DNA of 13,700 nt, taken from positions 16,935 through 30,634 of the forward strand of contig DFPL01000062.1 in NCBI GenBank assembly GCA_002377245.1, written 5' to 3'. The position numbers and the translations under genes were made by a program. This stretch comes from Enterobacteriaceae bacterium UBA3516. Lineage in GTDB: Bacteria > Pseudomonadota > Gammaproteobacteria > Enterobacterales > Enterobacteriaceae. The notes beneath the pieces are model-generated. The model had not been told where the DNA came from. It made no database searches and saw only the letters and a list, made by a program, of their open reading frames with translations. Below are positions 1 through 6,307 of the stretch, one piece after another. Positions within the stretch are counted from its first letter, which is position 1. Every line of letters begins with the position of its first letter.

Positions 1-1062
1 AAAAAGTACAACATCGAGCCGCTGGTCACGCTGTGCCATTTCGACGTGCCGATGCATTTGGTCACAGAGTACGGCTCGTGGCGCAACCGTAAAATGGTGG
101 AGTTCTTTACCCGCTACGCGCGCACCTGCTTTGAAGCCTTTGATGGTCTGGTGAAATACTGGCTGACCTTTAACGAAATTAACATCATGCTGCATAGCCC
201 ATTCTCGGGAGCCGGTCTGGTGTTTGAAGAGGGTGAGAACCAGGATCAGGTGAAGTACCAGGCCGCGCACCATGAGCTGATTGCCAGCGCACTGGCAACC
301 AAAATCGCCCATGAGGTGAACCCGGAAAACCAGGTCGGTTGTATGCTGGCAGGCGGCAACTTCTACCCTTACTCCTGCAAACCGGAAGATGTGTGGACGG
401 CGCTGGAAAAAGACCGTGAAAACCTGTTCTTTATCGATGTGCAGGCCCGTGGCACCTACCCGGCCTATGCGGCGCGCGTGTTCCGTGAAAAAGGGGTCAG
501 CATTGTTAAAGAAGCTGGCGACGATGAGATTCTGAAAAATACCGTCGATTTTGTCTCTTTTAGCTATTACGCCTCGCGTTGCGCTTCGGCAGAGATGAAC
601 CAGTTGAACACCACGGCGGCGAATATCGTCAAATCGCTGCGTAACCCGCATGTTCAGGTGAGCGAGTGGGGCTGGGGCATTGATCCGCTGGGTCTGCGTA
701 TCACCATGAACATGATGTACGATCGCTATCAGAAACCGCTTTTCCTGGTGGAAAACGGCCTCGGAGCGAAAGACGAGTTCAATGCCGAAGGCGAAATCGA
801 AGACGACTACCGCATCAGCTATTTGCGTGAGCATATCCGCGCAATGGGCGATGCCATTGAAGACGGTATTCCGGTGATGGGCTACACCAGTTGGGGCTGC
901 ATCGATCTGGTTGCCGCCTCCACCGGTGAAATGAGCAAACGCTACGGCTTTATTTATGTCGACCGGGATGATGCCGGTAACGGCACGCTCGAACGTAAAC
1001 GCAAAAAATCCTTCTGGTGGTATAAGAAAGTCATTGCCAGTAATGGGGCCGATTTAGACTGA
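1..1062 (+). CDS. ascB: 6-phospho-beta-glucosidase AscB, 5'-truncated by window edge
   Basis: Glycoside hydrolase family 1 enzyme that cleaves phosphorylated aryl-beta-glucosides and cellobiose-6-phosphate in the cytoplasm after PTS uptake. The frame is open from base 1, so 353 residues of about 474 are present and the N-terminal quarter lies outside. Visible family signatures are LCHFDVPMHL near the left edge, the acid/base motif TFNEIN, the nucleophile motif LVENGLG, and the aglycone/phosphate-side stretch MGYTSWGCIDLV followed by SKRYGFIYVDRD. The C-terminus, ending SFWWYKKVIASNGADLD, agrees with E. coli AscB as I remember it nearly residue for residue, which separates it from BglA and BglB. 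In E. coli it is the last gene of ascFB and hycI follows. Here a SymE-like gene sits in between. It ends at a strong terminator at 1074-1112. Confidence 0.95.
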   Translation, partial: KKYNIEPLVTLCHFDVPMHLVTEYGSWRNRKMVEFFTRYARTCFEAFDGLVKYWLTFNEINIMLHSPFSGAGLVFEEGENQDQVKYQAAHHELIASALATKIAHEVNPENQVGCMLAGGNFYPYSCKPEDVWTALEKDRENLFFIDVQARGTYPAYAARVFREKGVSIVKEAGDDEILKNTVDFVSFSYYASRCASAEMNQLNTTAANIVKSLRNPHVQVSEWGWGIDPLGLRITMNMMYDRYQKPLFLVENGLGAKDEFNAEGEIEDDYRISYLREHIRAMGDAIEDGIPVMGYTSWGCIDLVAASTGEMSKRYGFIYVDRDDAGNGTLERKRKKSFWWYKKVIASNGADLD

Positions 1063-1073
1063 TGAGCCCGTTG

Positions 1074-1112
1074 ATAATCCCTTTCCCACTGTGGCGGGAG
1101 AGGGATTATTTC
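1074..1112 (+). terminator. Rho-independent terminator after ascB
   Basis: A 9-bp perfect outer stem (1074-1082 with 1101-1109) continues inward through T-G, T-A and three C-G pairs to an 8-base loop at 1088-1095. The descending arm runs into TTATTTC. It starts 12 bases after the ascB stop codon, so it should end the asc operon and insulate the SOS-type gene that follows. Confidence 0.85.
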
Positions 1113-1248
1113 TCCCCGCTGCGCTGTTCCCACCTTTATTTTCCAGCAGTTTTAAACGCCGTTGAATTCGATTCGTTCCTGTTACAGGCGTTGCATCATT
1201 TTTGCTGAAGCTGGCTTCCATTTTTCACTTTCCGCGCTTCCAATGACA

Positions 1249-1264
1249 CTGTAATTATATACAG
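1249..1264 (+). promoter_or_regulatory. LexA (SOS) box upstream of the symE-like gene
   Basis: The 16 bases CTGTAATTATATACAG match the LexA operator rule CTGT-N8-ACAG exactly, with an AT-only core. The box lies 74 bases upstream of the chosen symE-like start. E. coli symE is a known LexA-repressed gene, so operator and gene family support each other. The operator most likely overlaps the symE promoter; no separate -35/-10 pair stands out. Confidence 0.88.
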
Positions 1265-1345
1265 TAATGTCATCTGAGTATGCGTGCAACGCCCATTATC
1301 TGGCACGTCAGCAGGCAGTGAACTTTAAGGAGTGGATTATGAACA
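1265..1345 (-). ncRNA. Possible SymR-like antisense RNA (position inferred)
   Basis: SymE genes are normally repressed by an antisense RNA of about 77 nt made from the opposite strand over the 5' UTR and ribosome binding site. Here the distance from LexA box to start codon is 74 bases, which would fit such an RNA. On the minus strand a TTGACG (complement of 1374-1379) could serve as -35, with only poor -10 candidates 17-20 bases downstream. A CATAAT (complement of 1336-1341) also exists. No clear terminator was found. This is a prediction from family behaviour with weak sequence support. Confidence 0.25.
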
Positions 1346-1590
1346 GGGAATCAGTTTCTCAGGAGCACACCATCGTCAAAGCGTTACGCCATTTAAAAGT
1401 GGGCTACGTCAGAAAGCGGCATGAAGATCCCAAAACATTGCTTGCCACCCATTTTAGTCGACATGCCTCGCTCAATCTAACCGGAGACTGGTTGCAGCAG
1501 GCGGGTTTCCCTACCGGGACCAGGGTGAAAGTGACTATCACCCATGGGCAATTAATTATTGAACTGGCGAATCAATGTGACCCGTCATAG
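1339..1590 (+). CDS. symE: SymE-family type I toxin (SOS-controlled)
   Basis: An 83-residue protein. The core from LKVGYVRKR through LLATHFSRHASLNL, GDWLQQAGFPTGTRVKV and ITHGQLIIEL follows the SymE family pattern (SpoVT-AbrB-like fold: a short strand, then W-L-x-x-A-G-F-x-x-G, then V-x-V and a closing strand with G-x-L-x-I). E. coli SymE is 113 residues; this one lacks the long C-terminal tail. The ATG at 1339 is chosen because TAAGGAG (1326-1332) sits 6 bases before it; a longer in-frame start at 1267 has no ribosome binding site. In E. coli, SymE is a LexA-repressed protein that slows growth, blocked by the antisense RNA SymR. A LexA box is present upstream. The function is inferred from family and context. 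It converges on hycI, 40 bases away. Its position between ascB and hycI suggests insertion into the asc-hyc boundary. Confidence 0.83.
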   Translation: MNRESVSQEHTIVKALRHLKVGYVRKRHEDPKTLLATHFSRHASLNLTGDWLQQAGFPTGTRVKVTITHGQLIIELANQCDPS

Positions 1591-1630
1591 CGCTCACTTA
1601 ACCCGGCGTTTGGTCGCACCGGGCAATCGT

Positions 1631-2086
1631 CTACAGCTGCTCAAATCCACCGCCGCCCTGCCAGTCAGGGAGACGAGCATAAACAGCTTGCACCGCCTCT
1701 TTTACTGGCGGTGTCATCGGGTAATAAAATCCCACGATATCGGGCTGGATGCCGAGAAAAATCACCTCGCCCACATCCGCTTTCAGCTGTTCGATAAGGT
1801 AATTGAGGGGCATATTATGCGTGGTCATCAGGAACATCTCAGCGATGTCGTCCGGGTCAACGATGCGGATCTCCCCCGGATTCAGCCCCATGTCAGTGGC
1901 GTCCACAATCAACAGGCGGTTTGGACGCAGCGCGCGAATCGCGACGACCTCGGTTTCCGGTGCACTGCCACCGTCAATCACCTGCCAGCCTCCCGGCGGA
2001 TTTGCCGCACACATCTCTGCCAGCAGCGGGCCAGCACCATCGTCACCCATCATGCTGTTCCCCACACAAAGCAATACGTCCGTCAC
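1631..2086 (-). CDS. hycI: Hydrogenase 3 maturation endopeptidase HycI
   Basis: Cytoplasmic nickel-dependent protease that removes the C-terminal extension of the hydrogenase 3 large subunit HycE after the NiFe site is in place; the hydrogenase 4 subunit HyfG is an expected alternative substrate. The GTG start at 2086 is chosen because GAGGAG lies 5 bases upstream and the protein then begins VTDVLLCVGNSMMGDDGAG, matching E. coli; upstream in-frame codons add a non-conserved MPSSGRGDN. It is 151 residues against about 156. The expected metal ligands D16, D62 and H90 fall at their known positions, and the MTTHNMPLNYL motif is intact. In E. coli it is the last gene of hycABCDEFGHI. Here hycA-hycH are missing, so it is now the first gene facing the hyp control region, with no substrate gene in the window. 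Confidence 0.93.
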   Translation of the reverse strand: MTDVLLCVGNSMMGDDGAGPLLAEMCAANPPGGWQVIDGGSAPETEVVAIRALRPNRLLIVDATDMGLNPGEIRIVDPDDIAEMFLMTTHNMPLNYLIEQLKADVGEVIFLGIQPDIVGFYYPMTPPVKEAVQAVYARLPDWQGGGGFEQL

Positions 2087-2319
2087 GTTATCTCCTCGCC
2101 CGCTGGAGGGCATTTCGCCGGTCTAAGTTTTTACCCGGTCATTTTTGACGACAGCCGTAACCAGCCACCGTCATTTTCGTCACTGGCCTCAGGCTCCGGA
2201 CGTTCAGTGGGGCTCATTTTGCTGGAAAACGATGCGATATCGCCTTGATCCGCGCCGTATTAATGTGAAGAAGCCTGGCACCGTTATTGCAACATGCGTG
2301 CGAAAGATAAGGAGGCCGC
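2087..2319. promoter_or_regulatory. Divergent hycI/hypA control region and hyc deletion junction
   Basis: This 233-bp gap replaces what in E. coli is about 8 kb of hycA-hycH plus the hycA-hypA intergenic region. It carries four CATTT cores at 2111, 2140, 2172 and 2215, of which CATTTCG at 2111 matches the half-site of the published FhlA site as I remember it, and GTCATTTTTGACGACA at 2139-2154 is partly dyad-like. The sigma-54 promoter of hypA is at its right end. No convincing sigma-54 promoter reads toward hycI. The right portion is probably the original hycA-hypA regulatory region, with the deletion joint close to the hycI start. Confidence 0.55.
2276..2291 (+). promoter_or_regulatory. Sigma-54 (-24/-12) promoter of hypA
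   Basis: TGGCAC at 2276-2281, five bases, then TTGCA at 2287-2291 reproduces the RpoN consensus TGGCAC-N5-TTGCA, with GG and GC 12 bases apart. It lies 28 bases before the hypA ATG. In E. coli this promoter is driven by FhlA with formate under anaerobic conditions. The activator gene is not at its usual site here. Confidence 0.88.
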
Positions 2320-2667
2320 ATGCATGAAATCACGCTGTGCCAGCGGGCACTGGAAATTATTGAGCAGCAGGCCATGCAACACGCCGCACGACGGGTCACT
2401 GAGGTCTGGATCAAAGTTGGCGCATTTTCCTGCGTAGAACCTGCCGCATTAACGTTTTGTTTTGATCTGGTCTGCCGCGGGACACTCGCTGAGGGCTGTA
2501 AACTGCACATCGAAGAACAACAGGCGGAGTGCTGGTGCGAAACCTGCCAGCGCTACGTGACATTACTGAGCCAGCAGGTCCGCCGCTGCCCGCAATGCAA
2601 CAGCGACACCCTGCAGATCGTTGCCGATGACGGCATGCAGATCCAACGGCTGGAAATTGAGGAGTGA
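2320..2667 (+). CDS. hypA: Hydrogenase maturation nickel metallochaperone HypA
   Basis: Small cytoplasmic protein that, with HypB, inserts nickel into the hydrogenase 3 large subunit. At 115 residues it is one shorter than E. coli HypA. The nickel-binding N-terminus MHE is present, which fixes the start, preceded by AAGGAGG at 2309-2315. The structural zinc site is C73-x2-C76 and C90-x2-C93. In E. coli, HypA mainly serves hydrogenase 3 while HybF serves hydrogenases 1 and 2, so its retention without hycE is notable. First gene of the hyp operon, under the sigma-54 promoter at 2276-2291; 3 bases separate it from hypB. Confidence 0.95.
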   Translation: MHEITLCQRALEIIEQQAMQHAARRVTEVWIKVGAFSCVEPAALTFCFDLVCRGTLAEGCKLHIEEQQAECWCETCQRYVTLLSQQVRRCPQCNSDTLQIVADDGMQIQRLEIEE

Positions 2668-2670
2668 GCA

Positions 2671-3543
2671 ATGTGTACAACCTGTGGTTGTCAGGACGGC
2701 AATCTCTACATTGAGGGTGATGAACATAACCCCCATTCCGCGTTTCGCAGTGCGCCCTTTGCGCCTGCCCGTCGCCCTGCCATCAGTATTACCGATATCA
2801 GAACCGACAATTTCAAACCGACCACGCTTGAACAAGGTGATTTACACTACGGGCACGGTGAGGCCGGAACCCACGCGCCGGGCATGAGTCAGCGCCGGAT
2901 GCTGGAAGTAGAAATCAACGTGCTGGATAAAAACAACCAGATAGCCGCCCGCAACCGCGCGCATTTTGCGGCCAAACACCAGCTGGTACTTAATCTGGTC
3001 TCCAGTCCCGGCTCGGGCAAAACCACGCTGTTGACTGAAACATTAACCCGCCTGACCGCACATGTACCCTGTGCGGTCATTGAAGGCGATCAGCAAACCG
3101 TCAACGATGCGGCCCGTATACGTGAAACAGGCACGCCCGCAATTCAGGTCAATACCGGTAAAGGTTGTCATCTGGATGCACAAATGGTTGCCGATGCCAC
3201 ACCACGCCTGAAGCTTGCTGATAACGGGATTTTGTTTATCGAAAACGTCGGCAATCTGGTCTGCCCGGCCAGCTTTGATCTGGGCGAGCGCCACAAAGTA
3301 GCGGTATTGTCAGTGACCGAAGGCGAAGACAAGCCGCTGAAGTATCCGCATATGTTTGCCGCTGCCTCGCTGATGTTGCTCAACAAAATCGATCTGTTGC
3401 CCTACCTCAGGTTCGATGTCGAAAAATGCCTCGCGTACGCACGGCAGGTGAACCCGTCCATCGAAATTATTCTTATTTCAGCCACCAGTGGAGAAGGCAT
3501 GGACACCTGGCTGAACTGGCTGGAGACGCAACGATGTGCATAG
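2671..3543 (+). CDS. hypB: Hydrogenase nickel-incorporation GTPase HypB
   Basis: SIMIBI-class GTPase that drives nickel insertion into [NiFe]-hydrogenase precursors. It has 290 residues, the same as E. coli. The N-terminal high-affinity nickel motif is MCTTCGC. Walker A is PGSGKTT (113-119). The GTPase-domain metal site keeps C166, H167 (GKGCHLD) and C198 (NLVCPA), and LLNKIDL is the base-specificity motif. All catalytic and metal residues are present, so it appears functional. There is no long histidine-rich nickel-storage stretch. HypB serves all hydrogenases, so it would be needed if any hydrogenase remains in the genome. Its last codons overlap the hypC start by 10 bases. Confidence 0.96.
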   Translation: MCTTCGCQDGNLYIEGDEHNPHSAFRSAPFAPARRPAISITDIRTDNFKPTTLEQGDLHYGHGEAGTHAPGMSQRRMLEVEINVLDKNNQIAARNRAHFAAKHQLVLNLVSSPGSGKTTLLTETLTRLTAHVPCAVIEGDQQTVNDAARIRETGTPAIQVNTGKGCHLDAQMVADATPRLKLADNGILFIENVGNLVCPASFDLGERHKVAVLSVTEGEDKPLKYPHMFAAASLMLLNKIDLLPYLRFDVEKCLAYARQVNPSIEIILISATSGEGMDTWLNWLETQRCA

Positions 3544-3806
3544 GCGTTCCGGGGCAAATCAGTGCCATTGAGGGCCATCAGGCCAGGGTTGATGTGTGCG
3601 GTATTCAGCGCGAGGTCGACCTGACGCTGGTGGGTAGCGTGGACGAGTCCGGTCAGTCCCGCTTAGGGCAGTGGGTACTGGTGCATGTGGGTTTCGCCAT
3701 GAGCGTCATTAACGAAGAGGAAGCCAGAGAAACGCTGGCTGCGCTGCAAAACATGTATGACGTCGAACCAGACGTTGGCGCCCTCCTGTTTGGTGAGGAG
3801 CGATAA
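3534..3806 (+). CDS. hypC: Hydrogenase maturation chaperone HypC
   Basis: A 90-residue OB-fold chaperone that partners HypD in building the Fe(CN)2CO unit and delivers it to the large subunit. The start at 3534 is required because residue C2 (MCIGVPGQ) is essential in the family; a longer in-frame extension upstream lies inside hypB and is not real. The conserved H51 (VHVGFAMSVIN) is present. In E. coli, HypC favours hydrogenase 3 while its paralogue HybG serves hydrogenase 2 and also hydrogenase 1. The start overlaps hypB by 10 bases and the stop codon shares a base with the hypD start (TAATG), so translation is coupled. Confidence 0.95.
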   Translation: MCIGVPGQISAIEGHQARVDVCGIQREVDLTLVGSVDESGQSRLGQWVLVHVGFAMSVINEEEARETLAALQNMYDVEPDVGALLFGEER

Positions 3807-4927
3807 TGCGCTTTGTTGATGAATACCGTGCGCCCGAGCAGGTAATGCAGCTCATTGCGCATCTCAATGAACGGGCCCGGCTCCTGAGCTATACCGCAAA
3901 AAGACCACTGCGAGTGATGGAAGTGTGTGGCGGCCATACCCATGCGATCTTCAAATTCGGTCTCGATCAGCTTCTGCCGGAAAACATTGAGTTTATCCAC
4001 GGCCCCGGCTGCCCGGTCTGCGTATTACCGATGGGGCGAATCGATAGCTGCATAGAGATTGCCCGTCACCCGGAGGTGATTTTCTGCACCTTTGGGGATG
4101 CAATGCGAGTTCCGGGAAAAAATGGCTCGCTCTTACAGGCAAAAGCACGGGGAGCTGACATACGCATCGTCTACTCGCCGCTCGACGCTCTCACCCTGGC
4201 GCAACAAAATCCACAACGCAAAGTGGTTTTCTTTGGCCTCGGTTTTGAAACCACTATGCCCGCCACCGCCATTACCCTTCAGCAGGCAAAGCTGCGCAAG
4301 GTGAGCAATTTTTATTTCTTCTGCCAGCACATCACACTGATCCCTACCCTGCGTAGCCTGCTGGAGCAGCCGGATAATGGCATTGATGCCCTGCTGGCAC
4401 CGGGCCACGTCAGCATGGTCATCGGTACGGATGCCTATGGCTTTATTGCCGACGACCACCATCGCCCATTGGTGGTTGCCGGTTTCGAACCGCTGGATCT
4501 GTTACAGGGCGTCATCATGCTGGTAGAGCAAAAACTCGCTGCCCGGCCTCAGGTAGAAAACCAGTATCGTCGTGTGGTGCCTGACGAAGGCAACCGACGC
4601 GCGCAGGCTGCGATCGCTGACGTCTTTGCCGTGCGCGGTAACAGCGAGTGGCGTGGTCTTGGAATGATTGAGGAGTCCGGCGTTTGCTTAACGCCGCCTT
4701 ACCATTCATTTGATGCAGAGGCACATTTTCAGCCTGCGCCGCAGCAAACCTGTGATGACCCGCGCGCACGCTGCGGCGAGGTGCTGACCGGCAGATGCAA
4801 ACCCCATCACTGCCCGCTGTTTGGCAATACCTGTAATCCACAAACCGCTTTTGGCGCACTGATGGTCTCCTCTGAAGGTGCCTGTGCCGCCTGGTATCAG
4901 TATCGTGCTCAGGAGTGTGAAGTATGA
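3806..4927 (+). CDS. hypD: Hydrogenase maturation iron-sulfur protein HypD
   Basis: Scaffold on which CN and CO ligands are attached to iron, acting with HypC and HypE. It has 373 residues, as in E. coli. The redox motif begins at C41 (EVCGGHTHAIFK), followed by GPGCPVCVLP (C69, C72) and the FFGLGFETTMP segment. The C-terminal cysteine cluster running through RARCGEV, GRCKPHHCPLF and NTCNP holds the [4Fe-4S] cluster. No residue known to be essential is missing. The gene overlaps hypC by one base and hypE by four (ATGA). Confidence 0.96.
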   Translation: MRFVDEYRAPEQVMQLIAHLNERARLLSYTAKRPLRVMEVCGGHTHAIFKFGLDQLLPENIEFIHGPGCPVCVLPMGRIDSCIEIARHPEVIFCTFGDAMRVPGKNGSLLQAKARGADIRIVYSPLDALTLAQQNPQRKVVFFGLGFETTMPATAITLQQAKLRKVSNFYFFCQHITLIPTLRSLLEQPDNGIDALLAPGHVSMVIGTDAYGFIADDHHRPLVVAGFEPLDLLQGVIMLVEQKLAARPQVENQYRRVVPDEGNRRAQAAIADVFAVRGNSEWRGLGMIEESGVCLTPPYHSFDAEAHFQPAPQQTCDDPRARCGEVLTGRCKPHHCPLFGNTCNPQTAFGALMVSSEGACAAWYQYRAQECEV

Positions 4928-5934
4928 AAGAGGTTCAACTGGCGCACGGTAGCGGCGGTCAGGCCATGCAGCAATTAATCAGCCAGCTTTTTATGGAGGC
5001 GTTTGCCAATCCGTGGCTATGTGAGCAAGAAGACCAGGCCCGCATTGACCTGAGTACGCTCACCGCCAGCGGAGACAGACTGGCCTTCTCAACCGACAGC
5101 TATGTCATCGATCCGCTTTTTTTTCCCGGCGGAGATATTGGCAAACTCGCAATCTGCGGTACGGCGAATGATATTGCCGTGAGCGGGGCTATCCCGCGTT
5201 ACCTCTCCTGCGGGTTTATTCTTGAAGAGGGCCTGCCGATGGAGACGCTGCAGGCGGTGGTCACCAGCATGGCGGAGACCGCTCGCAGCGCAAACATGGC
5301 GATCGTCACCGGCGACACTAAAGTGGTGCAGCGCGGCGCCGCAGACAAGCTCTTTATCAATACCGCTGGCTTAGGAGCTATCCCCTCTGACATCCACTGG
5401 GGAGCCGCTACTCTTGAACCCGGTGATGTGCTGCTGGTGAGTGGTACGCTCGGCGACCACGGGGCGACCATCCTCAACCTGCGTGAACAGTTGGGCCTGG
5501 ACGGTGAGCTGGCGAGCGATTGCGCCGTGTTAACGCCGCTCATTCAAACGCTGCGCCAGATACCCGGCGTGAAAGCGCTGCGTGACGCGACCCGTGGCGG
5601 CGTTAACGCTGTCGCCCATGAATTTGCCGCATCCTGCGGTTTTGGCATCGAACTTAACGAGCGGGAATTGCCTCTCAAACAGGCGGTGCGGGGCGTTTGC
5701 GAACTGTTGGGTCTGGAAGCACTGAACTTTGCCAACGAGGGAAAACTGGTGATAGCAGTACAACGTCAGTCCGCTGACTGCGTCCTGTCTCAGTTGCGCT
5801 CACATCCGCTCGGTCAGGATGCCGCTATCATCGGGGAAGTGGTTGAACGTAAAGGGGTACGACTGGCGGGTTTATACGGTGTAAAACGTACTCTGGATTT
5901 ACCCCACGCCGAACCTCTCCCGCGGATTTGTTAG
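4924..5934 (+). CDS. hypE: Carbamoyl dehydratase HypE
   Basis: ATP-dependent dehydratase that converts the carbamoyl group placed by HypF on its C-terminal cysteine to thiocyanate, the source of the cyanide ligands of the NiFe site. It has 336 residues in the PurM/AIR-synthase fold and ends PRIC, so the essential terminal cysteine C336 is intact. AHGSGG near the start and the ATP-site stretch with STDSYVIDPLFFPGGD and GTANDIAVSG are typical. Last gene of hypABCDE; a terminator begins immediately at the stop codon. In E. coli fhlA follows in the same direction, but here only 28 bases separate hypE from the convergent ygbA. HypF, also required, is not in the window. Confidence 0.96.
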   Translation: MKEVQLAHGSGGQAMQQLISQLFMEAFANPWLCEQEDQARIDLSTLTASGDRLAFSTDSYVIDPLFFPGGDIGKLAICGTANDIAVSGAIPRYLSCGFILEEGLPMETLQAVVTSMAETARSANMAIVTGDTKVVQRGAADKLFINTAGLGAIPSDIHWGAATLEPGDVLLVSGTLGDHGATILNLREQLGLDGELASDCAVLTPLIQTLRQIPGVKALRDATRGGVNAVAHEFAASCGFGIELNERELPLKQAVRGVCELLGLEALNFANEGKLVIAVQRQSADCVLSQLRSHPLGQDAAIIGEVVERKGVRLAGLYGVKRTLDLPHAEPLPRIC

Positions 5935-5972
5935 TATCCGACGCCGTGCCTGCCACGGCGGACTATTTTTTC
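5931..5972 (+). terminator. Terminator between hypE and ygbA
   Basis: A 7-bp perfect stem CGCCGTG (5942-5948) and CACGGCG (5954-5960) encloses a 5-base loop. Further pairing of TAGT..CC with GGACTA outside a bulge is possible, and TTTTTT follows at 5966-5971. It fills the whole gap between hypE and ygbA and can serve hypE; the ygbA stop codon is inside it. Confidence 0.82.
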
Positions 5973-6307
5973 GGGCGGTATTTCTCCGGCAACGCCGGGA
6001 CAGGACGGCGGTCATCAATCAGGTGGCGAATCGTCAGGATCGGGTGTCGCCACAGCATACGCGGCCCGGCCCAACGCATGATCTGTTTCATTTCGTCGCG
6101 CTTTGCAGGCTGGTAGCAGTGAACCGGGCACTGTTTACAGGCGGGTTTCTCTTCGCCAAACACACATTTATCCAGCCGCTTATCGGCATAGGCATTTAAT
6201 GCCTCATAATGCGCACTATCCTGCACCGCCAGCGGATTTTTCTGCTGGTAGAGCACGATCATTTTACGGATCGTCAGTTTTTCACGGTTTATGCGTTTTC
6301 CAGTCAT
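5963..6307 (-). CDS. ygbA: YgbA family nitric-oxide-responsive protein
   Basis: A 114-residue protein of the YgbA family (Pfam name: nitrous oxide-stimulated promoter), whose E. coli member belongs to the NsrR regulon and is linked to recovery from nitrosative stress. A four-cysteine cluster, C48-x8-C57-x2-C60-x3-C64 (KCVFGEEKPACKQCPVHCY), could bind a metal or an Fe-S centre. This is followed by the conserved MKQIMRWAGPRMLWRHPILT and ends EKYRPKK. The start ATG at 6307 has AAGGGGG upstream. An NsrR-like dyad lies at 6317-6345. In E. coli it lies between fhlA and mutS; here both of those neighbours are absent. The biochemical role is not settled. Confidence 0.9.
   Translation of the reverse strand: MTGKRINREKLTIRKMIVLYQQKNPLAVQDSAHYEALNAYADKRLDKCVFGEEKPACKQCPVHCYQPAKRDEMKQIMRWAGPRMLWRHPILTIRHLIDDRRPVPALPEKYRPKK

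Noticed and set aside
1187..1293. 9-bp inverted repeat GGCGTTGCA / TGCAACGCC flanking the LexA box
   Set aside because: Arms are 89 bases apart with no flanking duplication or transposase; chance is a reasonable explanation.
1267..1338. Longer in-frame start of the SymE-like protein (24 extra residues)
   Set aside because: No ribosome binding site, begins immediately after the LexA box where the promoter should be, and the added residues lie outside the family core.
1596..1622. CCCGG/CCGGG hairpin between symE and hycI as a bidirectional terminator
   Set aside because: Only 5 bp of stem, long loop and no T tract on either strand.
2087..2140. Minus-strand 15-codon frame ending LQRARR just before hycI as a possible hycH remnant
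   Set aside because: Too short and not clearly similar to the HycH C-terminus; kept only as a possibility for the deletion joint.
1559..2248. 229-codon plus-strand frame across hycI
   Set aside because: It is the opposite-strand shadow of hycI; HycI keeps full similarity and catalytic residues, while this frame has no family features.
2240..2255. Possible IHF site upstream of the hypA sigma-54 promoter
   Set aside because: ATCAAGG-type match on the minus strand is partial and misses the TTR end of the consensus.
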